Assembly: GCF_032854445.1 (NCBI RefSeq)
Contig: NC_088302.1
Location: 13,077,338-13,141,337 of the forward strand
Length of the DNA stretch: 64,000 nt
Reading direction: 5' to 3'
Source of the DNA: Liolophura sinensis
Taxonomy: Eukaryota; Mollusca; Polyplacophora; Chitonida; Chitonidae
The position numbers and the translations under genes were made by a program. The notes beneath the pieces were generated by a model. The model did no database searches. It had not been told where the DNA came from and worked only from the letters and a program-made list of their open reading frames with translations. Below, piece by piece: positions 22,237-34,649 of this stretch. Each line of letters starts with the position of its first letter. The first letter of the stretch is position 1.

Positions 22237-23518
22237 TGGTATTGATCGGGGATTTTCGGCGATCCTTCGGATTGTCTGTCAATTTTCTCAGCTTCGTAAC
22301 TTGGTGAAGTGGACATCCGAGCGGCAAAATGTATACGGGAAGTTTCTAAATTAAACTGTTATTTTACGGTCCATTTCAGCTGACAATCTCCATTTCATCG
22401 TCAAATTTCCACCGCGGTTGGTTTGATGATAAAACTGAGTAGGTATCCATGTCAGCTGTGATTATCGAATTTTCTCCATGAAAAGAGAGACGGCCTACAT
22501 TCATTTACTTTTTTCCTCCACCGATGGAAGAGACAGAAGCCAACAGCGCTAATGAAGAGCTGCAATCAGACGCCTACTTGCACAAGCTGTGGTTTCGATC
22601 ATGCTTTAGAATAACGAGTTTGCAGGTGTCTCATTGCTACCCTTTAAATACCACAAAGACTTCGTTTACTTGTGATTAAGCCTGTTTACGGAATTGGCAT
22701 GTACTGGGTGTAAATGACCTTTTGAAGCGAGTAAAAGCGCACTCCCATGTATATATCGTGATAAAAAAAACCTTCATACATGCATGAAGTTACTAATACC
22801 TTAATTAATTACTTATTATCTCCGCCTCGGTGGAGTATTATGCTCGAATCAAGTAAAAATACAGCATATAAATAGCAATCAAACCAATAAAATTTCATTT
22901 TATTTACATATAACAATGGTAAAGTTTGCATGATTCAGCCCTTATGCATCCAAGGAAGAATCTGTATTTATTAGGGTCAAATGGAACATATATTTGCAGC
23001 GTAGTGTGTCGATTAAGCCTATATATACATGAGCAATCATTTTGTGATGACCCAGTTTTTGATAAAAAGGCTTTGAAGGATATTTATTTGGGCTATACCA
23101 TTTCAGGCAGGAACATTTAGGAGGTACTTTACATTGCAGGGGCGCAGTGTTCCACGATTCCATACAGTGAGGATATTAGGTCAGTTTGTCTTCTCAAGAC
23201 CTATCGTGATCAAACGCATTCGTCGCAGTGACTGTCATGTTCCAATATCCCGGAAGTCGGTTCAAAACCCGTGAGCTGGACAGTGCATGTGATTCGGACC
23301 GCTGACTCGATTGACGTGGTTCTTGATGAAATCAGTGGTAATGCTGCATGGTAGCTATTGGAACCATTCGTCAGTCACTTGCACTGATCTGTGGGAATTG
23401 AAAAGAAAACCTGTCAGTACCTCTCGACGACATTCGGTAACACCGTCTTCCCTATATATTTCCCTCTAGAGTACATCGACTAAGTTAAAGGCTTTATAGT
23501 CCCCAGCTTCGTGGGGCC

Positions 23519-23536
23519 GGGGGGGGGGGGGGGGGG
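23519..23536. repeat. Poly-G tract
   Basis: A run of about 17 G is directly visible. Confidence 0.9.
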
Positions 23537-24360
23537 AGAGGGGAGATGTGTCAGATGGCTGCTTGCATGGTTTCCCTTCCATGACTGTTGATTCATATAA
23601 TGTTAATTGTTATCCATGGCGTGTAGAAATTGTCGGTGTCATGTCCTCAAATTATAAAATAATAAGATGTACACTTCACCCACTACACCGCTATAAAGAG
23701 ACACATGTCAAGTCTATAAGCTGCCGGAGGAGGAGAGAAAGGAACTTCTTAACATACCATACAGAACCACCTAACACAATCGTTTCAATATCTTCAATGT
23801 TTTGGAAAATCTCAGTATAATATTCTTTAAATTTGGCACGTTATAGAACCGTATAAACTTGTGGTCGTGGGTTCTATTGTGGCAGTCTGTCCGCGTGCAA
23901 CAATACCCATCTTTGTTCAGCGTCGTGTTCACTCGCTTGTAACCTGAGGGCTTACCCCCTGGAATTAAGATGTAACCGGCTCATCACTTTGTTAATTATA
24001 CAAAGTTATGTAGTTTCAGAAATATATTGTAATGTAAGGCATGAGCGTGTAACGAGTTGATTATTTACCCGTAATATTTACTTCATTGTTTATTTCTCTA
24101 TTTATTTGATTAATTTTTAATGACTGGGGACAGTCACATGTAAATTATGTATATTCATAAGTATTTTATATCTCTATCTAATACCATATAGGTATCTTAA
24201 GTTCAACATAGACTAAAAATATGAGCATGTATACAGTACTGAAATTATCGAGGCCTATTATAACGGTTGTGACTACATAGACTTGAAGCGTTTTAGATGC
24301 GTAGTACATTTGTTATTTGATGTTAGCTTGGTGCATGTTAAGTGAACATGTGTAGAACGT

Positions 24361-24444
24361 TTGTGTAATGTTTTGTGATAGTCCATAACTCATTCACGAC
24401 AGTTGTGTAATGTTTTGTGATTGTCCATAACTCACTCACGACAT
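24361..24444. repeat. Two-unit 42-bp tandem repeat
   Basis: TTGTGTAATGTTTTGTGAT begins at 24361 and at 24403. Both are followed by TCCATAACTCA and TCACGAC. Confidence 0.85.
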
Positions 24445-24768
24445 TTGTGTCAATGTTTCCTCTGTAATACAATTTTATCATAAGGTTGTAATCTGACGTT
24501 ATATCAATAATCAATAAAAATAGTCGAGGCTTAACTATATTACCGCGTTGTGATCTGTAAAGATTCTGGGCGTAAAGAACTTGCTCATTTTTTGTTGTTG
24601 TCAAACATATGCCAAGTCTGTATGTTTCTTTTCCATCATCTGATCCAATCCAGTCAATGGCTGGGTCTATCAATCACATTTACCCATTTCGCCAATCACA
24701 AATAATACTGAACCAGTCCAAAGTCATTTTTTCAGAAGGCATGCTAAAACATAGGTTATGTGACGGGA

Positions 24769-24900
24769 ACTGGCCAATCCTCTCCAAGCAACGTTTTCAG
24801 GAGAAAAGGCGTGGATATTCTTGGGTCTTTATGCCATAATAACTGGCCAATCAAACTCAAAGCAAAGTTTTCACGAGAAAACGCGTGGATATTCTTCAGC
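24769..24900. repeat. Two-unit 72-bp tandem repeat
   Basis: AACTGGCCAATC begins at 24769 and 24841. Both are followed by AGCAA...GTTTTCA and GCGTGGATATTCTT. Confidence 0.8.
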
Positions 24901-26027
24901 AACCCTTTGAATGAGGACCAAAAGTGTATGGTCAAGAGTGTTTGGGGATTAGGTCATGTGGGAATAGTCACTGGCTGGTATTCGCACAAGGAGTGATTCA
25001 TCGACTGGTCGAATGTTTCAGTGATTGATTGCTCACAGCTTGCGTATAATTGCTTGTTTGTTTGTTGCCTCGAATGATTTATTTGTTGACAGAATGATTG
25101 TTCGATTCATCGATGACCAGATGACTTTTTTTATCGAGGATCAAATAGTTCAGCAAGATATGTAGCCTTTGGATCTGAACTCTTCCTTGATGCATTTTAT
25201 AGTAGCCACAGAGCAGCACCTCATTGTATGCACATCACTCAGAACCATATCTCGGTTTATACGGTATAAACTAAATCTTTGTGAGTTATTCTGGATCATC
25301 ATCAACAAGTTTTGGATTATAGACCTGTGTCTGGATTTCCTGAATGTCAAGCTAACTATTGTTAATGAGGGAATGGCCTGTTAGAGGCAATATTTGCGAG
25401 GCTGTTATTTACAGTGGCTGCTCTCACACGCTCTCCAGCCGACAGCTGTTGGATTTGCCGCGCGCATTACTGCGGGGCATTGCTAATGGGACAGTCGCGT
25501 GATCCGACGTTACACGGTATATCTTTAACTCCATGCTCACCGTATAGGTTCCAGGCGAGCTTTGGTTGGAAAATCTCCTTAAATTACCCCACTACCATAG
25601 GTCTGCTTCATGATCCAGGGCTTGACTTGTTAAGAGTCTGGACAGAGGAGACGAAAAAATCTCTGTCAGAGCTGTACAAAACATTGTGAAATATGAAGCG
25701 GTCTTAATAACACATTCAGTAAACAGGTCTATCATCGATTAAATATACATAAATAATGAACTTGTGGAAGGAAAAGATCACAGTATGGAGACTTTTTAAC
25801 ATCAGGCCCTGCAGATCTAATCAATATTCAAAACTCATAAATAAAATCTTTCTTATTTTTGTTTTCCCTCAGCGATCAGAATTAAGCTAGAATTATATGT
25901 TACGTCTGAGAGCTGTGTGCTTTGTGAGTAATCATGTTCACACTTTACTTATGCTGGCTTTTTACAATCAAACAAAGTGTGGTCCACCTTTGAGGTAGCG
26001 GTGTTGTGAGAGTAAACCACGTCTTAA

Positions 26028-26272
26028 CGACTAGGCGTCTGTGGCCGAGTAAGATACAGCAGCACCATGACACAGGAGCCTATCATCAATGCAATCGACG
26101 TGAGTTCAAGTCAATGCTGGCTTCCTCTCCGGCCTACATGAGAAGGTCTTGCACCAACCGGTCGTGGGCTTTCCCCTCGGGCTCTGCTCGGTTTCCTCTG
26201 GCCATAATGTTGGCCACCGTGGTATAAGGGATATATTCTCAAGCACAGCGTAAAACACCAATTTAGTAAATA
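26028..26272 (+). mobile_element. SINE family X (tRNA-derived), diverged full-length copy
   Basis: The head has a box A-like CTGTGGCCGAGT, then box B-like GAGTTCAAGTC near 26101. The middle contains GTCGTGGGCTTTCCCCTCGG and CCATAATGTTGGCC. The tail reads GTAAAACACCAATTTAGTAA. Confidence 0.8.
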
Positions 26273-26354
26273 CGAAACTGCTAAAATAAAGGCGACTATA
26301 TTCTGAACAGAAACTTGAAATGACAATAGTAAAAACCCGTTTGTAACCGGTAAG

Positions 26355-26625
26355 AATCTATGCGTCGAAACAGACATTCTTATACCAGCCGTCAGTCAGA
26401 ATGGACGTTCAGGATCAATAATTGAAAGCCAAATATCGGATCGACCTTTAACACAAACCACCAAAGAACTATAAGAAAGTATACTAAATACGAAATTAGG
26501 TTGAATCATGTAAAGAGAGAAAGTCAACAGTTTTCAATGATGTAACCGGAAACACGCAAAGAATGTTCTAGGCGACTGAGTGAAATCAGTATTCAAATCG
26601 TGTACCATGACAGCACAGAAATTGT
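26355..26625 (+). repeat. Interspersed repeat 'R', uninterrupted copy
   Basis: It runs from ATGCGTCGAAACAGACATTC to GTATTCAAATCGTGTACCAT. It has no insertion between GGTTGAATC and AACAGTTTTCAATGATG, so it serves as the empty-site reference for the copy at 9086-11110. Confidence 0.65.
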
Positions 26626-26639
26626 CGACAATCAAAATA

Positions 26640-27780
26640 TATGTACCTCTGTTGAGCTTTGATAGCGCAGCTCCTAATGATCCTGGGTCTGGAAGAGAAA
26701 CGCTTCGTCTTTTCGGGACAATCGCTTGTGTCATGACAGACCCATACATTGATTCTAAAAGTTACTGTTAATTCTTCTCATTTTTGGGGACACCTGGTCT
26801 ACTCTTTCTAGCCAACATACATGTAAGTGTAGCGGGAATATTTTTTCACGTGGTTATTCCATCTAATATACAACATGTTCATATGCACTTTTCCAAACAT
26901 GTAAACTAGGAGAGAAATGTAATTCTAGTGCTTTTAGCACTTGTAATGTCTGTTTTCAAAATTAGAAGAATTAAAGTAAGGCCATAACGCTGGAGAAAAA
27001 GTTTTCAGTTCTATCCAAAACAGACAAAATTCTGATGTATTTTAACTAGGTGCAAACAGTGCAGAAATTTATAGTGCAGTAACAACCTAAAATTTCAGTA
27101 TGGCAGTATTACCCAATCAGTGCTCCTTCACTTTTCAGTTCTTATACAGATCTTGGACCCAACTGCCTGAATAGCGCGTGTAGAGATGCTAAAATATGAC
27201 ATATGGCAGCGAATTAATAAAGGAAAGATCATACATGTGTAGTGCATTGAGCATTATTAAAGTATGTCTCGTCTTGAAACAGCAGAAGAACCACAGACTC
27301 TAGTAATACAAATAAGATCCATTGTGACGGACAAAAGTTCTTGTTTCGTTTTTCAAATTACGAAAATGGTGCTATAAGTTAGCGCAAATTCATTTTGATT
27401 TAAAAGCAGCAACACATTTGCTATTTCTCCAAGGACGTGCTGAAATGAAATGTTAACATTGTCGATACCAAAATGAAAAGAAATACAGATGGGTTTTTGT
27501 TTTAAAAATAAAATGTTTCCATGCACTCTATTCCGAATTAAACAAACCAAAATAAAATGCCAAAACAAAATATACAGGATTAAATTTGTCGGTGTGAAAC
27601 TAATGCAATGGCACCAACGATGTTCACTATGACAAAAGATCACGCGAAGACGGTGAAATCCGGCCTCTTGTCAGAATACCTAAGTTAGGGTTTTATATTG
27701 TAGCTCTTCCTGGAAATACTTGAAAAGTAGCAAATTAAACGTTCCTAGCACCATGGCTTAAGTAAAACTAGGTAAACTTT
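26640..27780. other. Gene-free spacer
   Basis: Nothing supportable is seen here. The open frame 27353-27643 on the minus strand is AT-driven and unrecognised. Confidence 0.4.
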
Positions 27781-27792
27781 GTTCGGTTTTGA

Positions 27793-28010
27793 TTGTTTAT
27801 CTGATTGGTGTTTTACGCCGCCCTCAAGAACATTATAGTGGGGGAATCTGCCCGCGAGAAATCTACGACTATCTGCTAGTTGATGGCACACCTTCACACG
27901 TGCAACCGGAGCGGAAGTCAGCATGAGTTGCATTTGAACTCACAGCGACCGTATTGGTGAAAGATTTATTCCACCGCTCTGACAAGCTAACCACTCCTTC
28001 ACGAAGGCCC
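27793..28010 (-). mobile_element. SINE family X, diverged copy
   Basis: It is read from tail to head on the plus strand: GATTGGTGTTTTACGCCG, GCGGAAGTCAGCATGAGTTG, GAACTCACAGCGACCGTATT, then the head near GAAGGCCCC. It is shorter in the middle than other copies. Confidence 0.75.
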
Positions 28011-28573
28011 CACACAATAATCACTTGGAGATGAAAAGGGTATGAAGACATAATACAGAACGTATATAGCAGTAAAATACTATGGGTTTTATAGCATGAA
28101 CCTGAACGAAGCGGTATTCGACTTCGGCGAGAGTCTCGCGGCAGCCATTGAATTTTGTGAGCCTGGTAACAGGTAGCGGAAACGCCGGTTCCCACACTCT
28201 GGAATTCTTGGTTTGACAGTGGTGTTCTCGTCAGTTTTGGACTGCTATAGGAAGATAAACTTTCTATATACGGTATTTGTCTACGAAGTATCAGATGAAT
28301 TTTTATGTAATAATGTGTTGGTTGATAAGCATCAAAATAAATAATATTCGAAAGGTGCATTCCTTAACAACTTGGACCTGAATACCATGCATATAATGAT
28401 CTCCTGTAACTTTGTAAGGGTGTTTGTGTCCTTTGTCATCAAAAAGTGACCAAACGATATGAAAAGAGGGGGCACACGAATAAAAAATACAAAAAGAAAC
28501 GACTTTGCAGGGTGAACCTGAATCCTCATATTAAAAAATGGGTTTTTTCTTGAAATTGTGTGGGAAAGAACTT

Positions 28574-28712
28574 GGGCCCAGTTGTGTATTAAGACTTAAG
28601 CCTGGTGTTAACTTTAGTCCAGACTAAAGTGTCATTTACTTTGTATTAGGTCGAGACTGGTATTAAGATTTAAGCCTGGCTTAACTTTAATACACTTTTG
28701 AACAACTGTCCC
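28574..28712. mobile_element. Short terminal-inverted-repeat element, copy 2
   Basis: The left end GGGCCCAGTTGTGTATTAAG and the right end CTTTAATACACTTTTGAACA...ACTGTCCC are inverted. The interior has TTAACTTTAGTCCAGACTAA, itself a small palindrome. It matches 8636-8783. Confidence 0.7.
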
Positions 28713-28719
28713 TTTGTGA

Positions 28720-29630
28720 CTAAAATGGCATGAAAACAAAGTGTATTAGACTAATTGGGAACCACAGATTTTACAGTTTGGATCTGAACTCACACAAGCA
28801 ACATTGATCTCCTGTGCGGCGTAGCAGCATTTGTGTAGTACGTAATCACAAGCTGACCAACACGACTTGAACGTTAGTATTATACGGGGATAAAACAGGA
28901 ATTTTCAGAATGAACCTAAAGCTCTCCAGGGCAGATGACTGCAAATATAATGCATGCAACAAAAGCAGATGGATAATAGTTTTCCTCTTCCTGTCCTTCG
29001 CCTGTCAGTTGGACCTACTTAAGTAGCTCTTGGTATAATGCATATTCAACAAGCAGAGTAGCTGAATACAGATGTCTGAGCACTCCGACTTCTCTTGACG
29101 ATCGATTCGGCGATGCTGCCGGTGGGAACTCTGTCATCGTAGGTTATACAGCTGGTGGACGGCAGATAAAACCGTAATGGGGTGGTCAACATAGACCTGT
29201 GAACATGTATATTCACACGCTGTAGTAATACATAGAGAAGGCTATATAACGTACAGTATTGTGAAGCTTTAAGACGTTTGTACTAGTTGTACCTCGCGAC
29301 TGTTTGGTACATGTGAGAATGCTTTGGTGTTTAGTAAGGCACAAGGATCGCCATTCTAGTATGCTATTCTGTTGGAAAGCAGTGATGTGAAGGTAAAAAG
29401 AGGCATTTCGGCATCACATTACATCTTTATTTTTATTTATCTGTTGTTTACGGCCATAGACTATTCAAGAATGTTTCTATTACATGACAGCGCCTAGATC
29501 TATGATTGGATGAACACATCGATGGGTAGGTAACAAATCTCTTCATAAAAGCTGCAGTCAGACCAGTAAGAGCTGGATTTTAGTCTGCGACCTCATTGGC
29601 TCAGAGCTAATCGGGTGGTGATCAGAGCAT
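28720..29630. other. Gene-free spacer
   Basis: No gene or repeat that I can support. Confidence 0.4.
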
Positions 29631-29635
29631 TGTAG

Positions 29636-29897
29636 GGCTTCCTTGGCCGAGGGGGTTAGCACCCGGGCACAGCGTAATGACCCATGAGCCTCCCACCAAT
29701 ACGGTAGCTGTGAGTTCAAGTCCAGGTCATGCTGACTTCCCCTAAGGCCGTACGTGGGAAGGTCTTCCAGTATCCTGCGGATGGTCGTGGGTTTCCCTCC
29801 GGGCTCTGCCCAGTTTCCTCACACCACAACGCTTGCCGGGGTCGTATAAGTGAAATATTTTTGAGAATGGTGTACAACACGAATCAAATAAATAAAT
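29636..29897 (+). mobile_element. SINE family X, well preserved full-length copy
   Basis: The head is CTTCCTTGGCCGAGGGGGTT (box A region). Box B GAGTTCAAGTCC lies near 29713. The body has GGTCGTGGGTTTCCCTCCGG and GTCGTATAAGTGAAATATTT. The tail is CAAATAAATAAATTA. Flanks CAGAGCATTG and CAGCATTG suggest an imperfect target duplication. Confidence 0.85.
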
Positions 29898-30134
29898 TAC
29901 AGCATTGCTTAAAGGGATGTAGAATATCGACGCTGATTGGATGAGAGTAGAGATAGAGTTTCTTGCCTTTAGTCTTGCAGCCTTGGTCACGCTTGAATAA
30001 ATGTACCATAACTGAAAATCAGCTGAGGCTAGGCATAGACTGGCCTATCTCTTAAACCAATCATTCAGAATCGATTCAGTAGCCCTTTAAGATGAATAAA
30101 TGATTGAATAATGGTTAACGTATGACACCGGCTA

Positions 30135-30268
30135 GGGGCCGGTTTCATGAAGCGTATTTAGTGTTAGGCAGTGCTTAGCTTAGTGTATTTTATATCTCTA
30201 CAATATGCATGCACGTTGCCATGGTAGTTAAAGGTTTACTTAACTAAGTGCGCTTCATGAAACCCACC
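30135..30268. mobile_element. GGTTTCATGAAGCG inverted-repeat element, copy 1
   Basis: The left end GGGGCCGGTTTCATGAAGCG is mirrored by CGCTTCATGAAACCCACC at the right. It is about 134 bp long and non-coding. A right-half copy lies at 58160-58246. Confidence 0.7.
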
Positions 30269-30434
30269 TCATGTTCCAAACATTGTATAATAAAGAATGT
30301 TTAACTGACTAATAAACTAACCAACAGAGTGTTATGAACAGTCATAATTGACAACATCTTGCAAACGAAAGTGATCATGATAATGTAGTTAAACTACTCA
30401 CAATTAAATTTATTTTTCACAATCATAATTAAAC

Positions 30435-30670
30435 ACTAAAAAAATTAGTCTGTTAATATTAACAGAAAGTCTGTTGTCTGAGTGATGTTAGAATGTATTC
30501 TGTTATTATAACATAATATCCTGAATCGTAATTAGAATCATAATATTGACTTAATAGGATATGAGCGGATGGCATATTTAACAGAATCATTTGTTACAAT
30601 AACAATACAATCTAGCATCACTCAGACAACAGACTTTTTGTTAAAATTAACAGATTAGTTTTTCGAGTGT
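30435..30670. mobile_element. CACT-ended MITE family, copy b
   Basis: It runs from CACTAAAAAAATTAGTCTG to TTAGTTTTTCGAGTG. The inverted repeats are about 70 bp and include TTAACAGAAAGTCTGTTGTC. It is the cleanest copy in the window. Confidence 0.75.
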
Positions 30671-30930
30671 GGTAGGTCACCCACCATGTATCTTGTTCTG
30701 CTAGTCTAATACCGTCTTTATGATGAATTGATAGAATATGTGCGCTATATTTAACAGAATAACCTGCTGCAATGGCATAATAATCTGTCGGAATAACAAT
30801 AGATTTTAGCATCACTCTGACCACAGATTTTTTATTGAATTTAAGAAAATAATCTATTAGGTTTAACAGAAATTCAGTTGTCTGAGTGATGCCTCAGTGC
30901 ATTCTGTTATTTCAACAGATGAGTCTGTAA
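30671..30930. mobile_element. CACT-ended MITE family, broken copy abutting copy b
   Basis: TTTAACAGAATAACCTGCTG, CAATAGATTTTAGCATCACT and then TTTAACAGAAATTCAGTTGT are half-copies in alternating orientation, suggesting nested or tandem insertion with deletion. Confidence 0.5.
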
Positions 30931-30939
30931 ATATACATT

Positions 30940-32700
30940 TCACAACGTTCAAAACTTCACACAACAGAAATAACAGTTCATGTTAGACAACTAGTCAATC
31001 ATAATTTGCATTGGGGCTTCCATCGGCGTTCTCAAAAGTAACAAGGAACATTCACCGTGAACAGTCACTGAAACCTGGCAAGGTGCGTAAATATTCACTG
31101 TGAACAGTATAGAAGGGTGGTCTAAAATAAAAAAGATAAATAAAAGTAGAAATGAAAGAGGAACAAAAGGATGATATTATTGTGAACATTTTTAAGTTGA
31201 AAGGTGAATTAACGTATGTGGACATTTTCGCCTGCCCACGAGATTCGTTTATTTTCTTCTTGTGTTGTTCAAGTGCATATGTTATGCACAGCTTCGTGAT
31301 GGCCATTTTCAGCAGTATTAAAAACAAGTGAACGAAATTGAGATTGCAGCTGCTGAAGTGTTTTGTTTGATAAAATTCTTTTTTGAGACGAACTACCCTT
31401 TGTCAAAATATTGATTTGCATGTGAACAACTTAGAGACAATGCCACAATAAAGTATGGCCAAGGTTGTGCAGTATCATAACCATTGTGCAGCTGTGATGC
31501 GAGCATGCAGTTCTACGTATACATCCTTTTACTTTCTGAAGGAATATTCACTATGCATGCAATGTTCCCAGTATATTATTTCTGTTAACTGTTTTGTTGG
31601 AATCATATAGAATTCAAAAGTTGCAGAAGTAGTTACAAATATGTAATAACAGATATGACATATAATAGTATGAAACTTATGTTATCAATATCATAGCAAA
31701 ATATAACCAGCCCATGACAATGAACTGTTCCGGTTATAATACCACATCTGTCTAGGAACCCCTAATTTTTCACTTTTTTGTGAATAACTATTTCAAAATT
31801 GTGAAAGCTTTTCAATCTTCGTTCCCAGTTGTGTCAGAAAGACCTAAATCCGAATGTTAATAAACTAAGTCTGCTCATCACACACAAAAATGAATACATA
31901 TACTTTAAAGCATGAAATAAAGTATTCACCAATAGATGAAATTCTTTCATTTCATCTTCATTAAAATGTTAATCAGAAATTTGACGATTTTCCACAAGCA
32001 AAAGCAGCAGTGTTCACTTAATATAGCATCTGCTTTAAACTGATGTGACAAAATACAAACATTAATAGGTGCAAGTGGTTTCTCTACGTAAAGGTCTAAC
32101 ATTGTAACTGGTCACAGGGTTTTAGAGGGAGGGAATCCATGTTGCAAGCGATGTGCAAAAACACCAGAGTTATCTTCCCTTGATTAATGCCACGCGTTCA
32201 GTATACAAGATCTACTAGTTTCGATTTCTCATCTTCAGTATGTTAAAACATAATACAACCAATGACAAGAAAAAAAGGCAAGCTGTCTGTAGAGATTTGT
32301 TTGCTTTTTAGTTTTTTCCTTTTGTGTGTACTCTTTTTTTCTGATTTATTTGTCTTTTGGAGGGATGGGGGCAGATTTATTTTATCGTTTCAAACGTATA
32401 TATTATTTGAATATTCTATAAGGACTTTTTTTCTCTTGAACAGTTTTCCTAGCTTTTCCTTCAATATTTACTTTATGTTTAAATGTGATCGACAACAAAT
32501 ATTATGACATATATAAGGGTTCAGTTTACACATTGGTAAATTAAACTAACAACAACTATAATAACTAATATTTCTGTCATATCGCTATAACAGAACTTCT
32601 CCCCTAAAAAAGAATCTTTATACCTAAGGCTACACTAGTTGCAGAGTGGAGTGACTCTCATTTCGAGCAGTGCAATTAAGAAAGTTAGGTAAAATATGTC
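30940..32700. other. Gene-free AT-rich spacer
   Basis: No gene is supported. The T-rich open frame at 32262-32507 is compositional. Confidence 0.4.
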
Positions 32701-32714
32701 AGATTTACAGTAAG

Positions 32715-32940
32715 GAGTGAGTGCTTGGGGTTTAACGTCGTACTCAACAATTTTTCAGTCATATGACGACGAAGGAATCATTAGGGTGCATGTACGTGTA
32801 ATGTGCCTCCTTGTTGCAGGACGGATTTCCACCGCTCTTTTATTTAGTGCTGCTTCACTGAGACGGCTTACCGAAGGCAAGTAAGCTGCCCCGCCTGAGC
32901 CATTATACTGATACTGAATCAGAACTGTTCACAAGCGCAT
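32715..32940 (-). mobile_element. SINE family Y, best body copy
   Basis: It begins GAGTGAGTGCTTGGGGTTTA, then ACGTCGTACTCAACAATTTT and TCAGTCATATGACGACGAAG. It continues with CTCCTTGTTGCAGGACGGAT and ATTATACTGATACTGAATC. The tRNA-like head expected further right is missing or decayed. Confidence 0.65.
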
Positions 32941-33586
32941 TTAAGCAACCCTAGCATAAACTTATTCTAACATAAAACAACGACAGCTGTAATAGAAACA
33001 GCACATATTGCTTTGACAGAAGTATATCCTTAAACTGGTATGAAGAATCCATGTACATCTGGACGCCAATTTTTCTCAAAATATTTGGAAAAAAAGGGGA
33101 AATGACTAAATAATAACCCTATCTCGGTTGTCGCATACGTCTATTTTTTCATCAAACTTCAATATATCTGATTTAATGTTGGTTCATTTACCAGTTTTCC
33201 GGAAATTCTCAGAAAAAGTCTGGACATCCTCTTCAGCTTAGACCACTACTAACAACTCGCCACACATTTCACCACCCGTGTTCAGCTCCAATGTCAGAGC
33301 AATACAGACACATTTTCAGCCTTGTGTTTATTTTGAACGCTAAGACTATACGATGTCAGAAAAAGACGCAAAAATCCATACTCACAGTGCATGCACCAAT
33401 TTCTACGCCCGCCACCCAATAGCAAATTTTCTACAGAAATTAGGAGACTGAGATCACTGTGATGAGGCAGGAAGTGATGCAAGGAATATCAAAGGCTCTG
33501 TCTCACACCTACTTACTATCAATATTTGGCATATACGCATTGATTCTCTGCATCTTAAGTATGCACAAAAGAACATTTTATTACTA

Positions 33587-33700
33587 TTTATTTATTTATT
33601 TGATTGGTCTTTTACGCCATACTCAAGACACTTTTATGACGACCAGCATTATGGTAGGAGGGAATCGGGTAGAGGCGGGTGAATACCCACAACCAGACAT
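33587..33700 (-). mobile_element. SINE family X, tail part
   Basis: TTTATTTATTTGATTGGTCT, TTACGCCATACTCAAGACAC and CCAGCATTATGGTAGGAGGG match family X. Homology stops near 33700. Confidence 0.7.
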
Positions 33701-33998
33701 TTTATCACTGAATGCTGATTAGTTCCGCACGAGGCCCTCAGTGCTGAGCCTACGCTTAAACATGCTTACCTGCCAAACTTGCCTGGTTATGCCAGTGAAC
33801 CAAGGCAAACTTTCAGAGAGCGAAGCATGCGCTAAAAGCAGTATGGGTAAAAATACGAAAGTCCACTGCATAGTCAACCCTATAACGATGTGTATATTCT
33901 AATCGCGAAGACCTCACGCCATTGGCAGCATATTTACTGCATCGCATTATATACAGGCCTGACGTTATAAATAATCACCGTGGCAAGAATTTACACCA

Positions 33999-34649
33999 TG
34001 ACGTCGCATCACCACTCGGACCTCATTGGCGTCTTCCGGTAACCTGCTTCAGGCCACGGACACTCAGGAGCTGCGTCACTGGCAAAACTAACAAACCTAA
34101 TAAGCTTAAATGGTTTTATTAATTCGTATTAAAAGAATATTCCCATGAAGCGTACTTGTAGATAAACATAACTTTCGACAGTCAAATAATCATTCCGGAT
34201 TTTCTTCTTCAGTAGAAAATGTTTAGTACGAAGAACGTCCTTAGGCGTTATCAAGGTGACGTAACAAAGACAGCATTACCGGCGACTGCCGAACCGCTCC
34301 CTCATGACGTTACTGCATGAGCTCCATAGATACTGGCCAAAGGACAGCCACCTGAAACGAACCTTCCGAACTTGAAAACACTAATACGAACAAATTCCAT
34401 CTTTAATGCTGAGTTTAAAAATATTTTCATAATTTCTAATTGCAAATAAATCCTAATTGTAAACCTTAATTTTCTTCTTGTGCAAAAATATTGTGTTTCA
34501 TAGTCGGACTGTGTTTTTCTCGCGAAATGATACACGACGTCACCTAACGTAAGAGTGACGCAACAAACACAACGTCACTATTTCCATAGAGTATTTTACA
34601 TGTGAACAAACGTGCCGTACACGTAAAGACGACTAGTCTTGTAACGTCA
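33999..34649. promoter_or_regulatory. CRE/ATF-like motif cluster upstream of the Met-Gly-Cys gene
   Basis: Octamers on either strand: TGACGTCG (33999), TGACGTAA (34257), TGACGTTA (34305), CGACGTCA (34535), TGACGCAA (34556), CAACGTCA (34570) and TAACGTCA (34642, ending on the A of the start codon). Four lie within 115 bp of the ATG. bZIP control is inferred. Confidence 0.45.

Larger units (their letters stand above)
22240..26020. other. Gene-free spacer with small tandem repeats
   Basis: No gene is supported. It contains a G tract (about 23519-23536), a two-unit 42-bp repeat (24361-24444) and a two-unit 72-bp repeat (24769-24900) with CCAATC motifs. Confidence 0.45.

Noticed and set aside
21548..22327. 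259-codon open frame antisense to the fibrinogen-like domain
   Set aside because: It mirrors a GC-rich coding exon on the other strand, with no domain and no splice or poly(A) context. The sense strand is clearly the gene.
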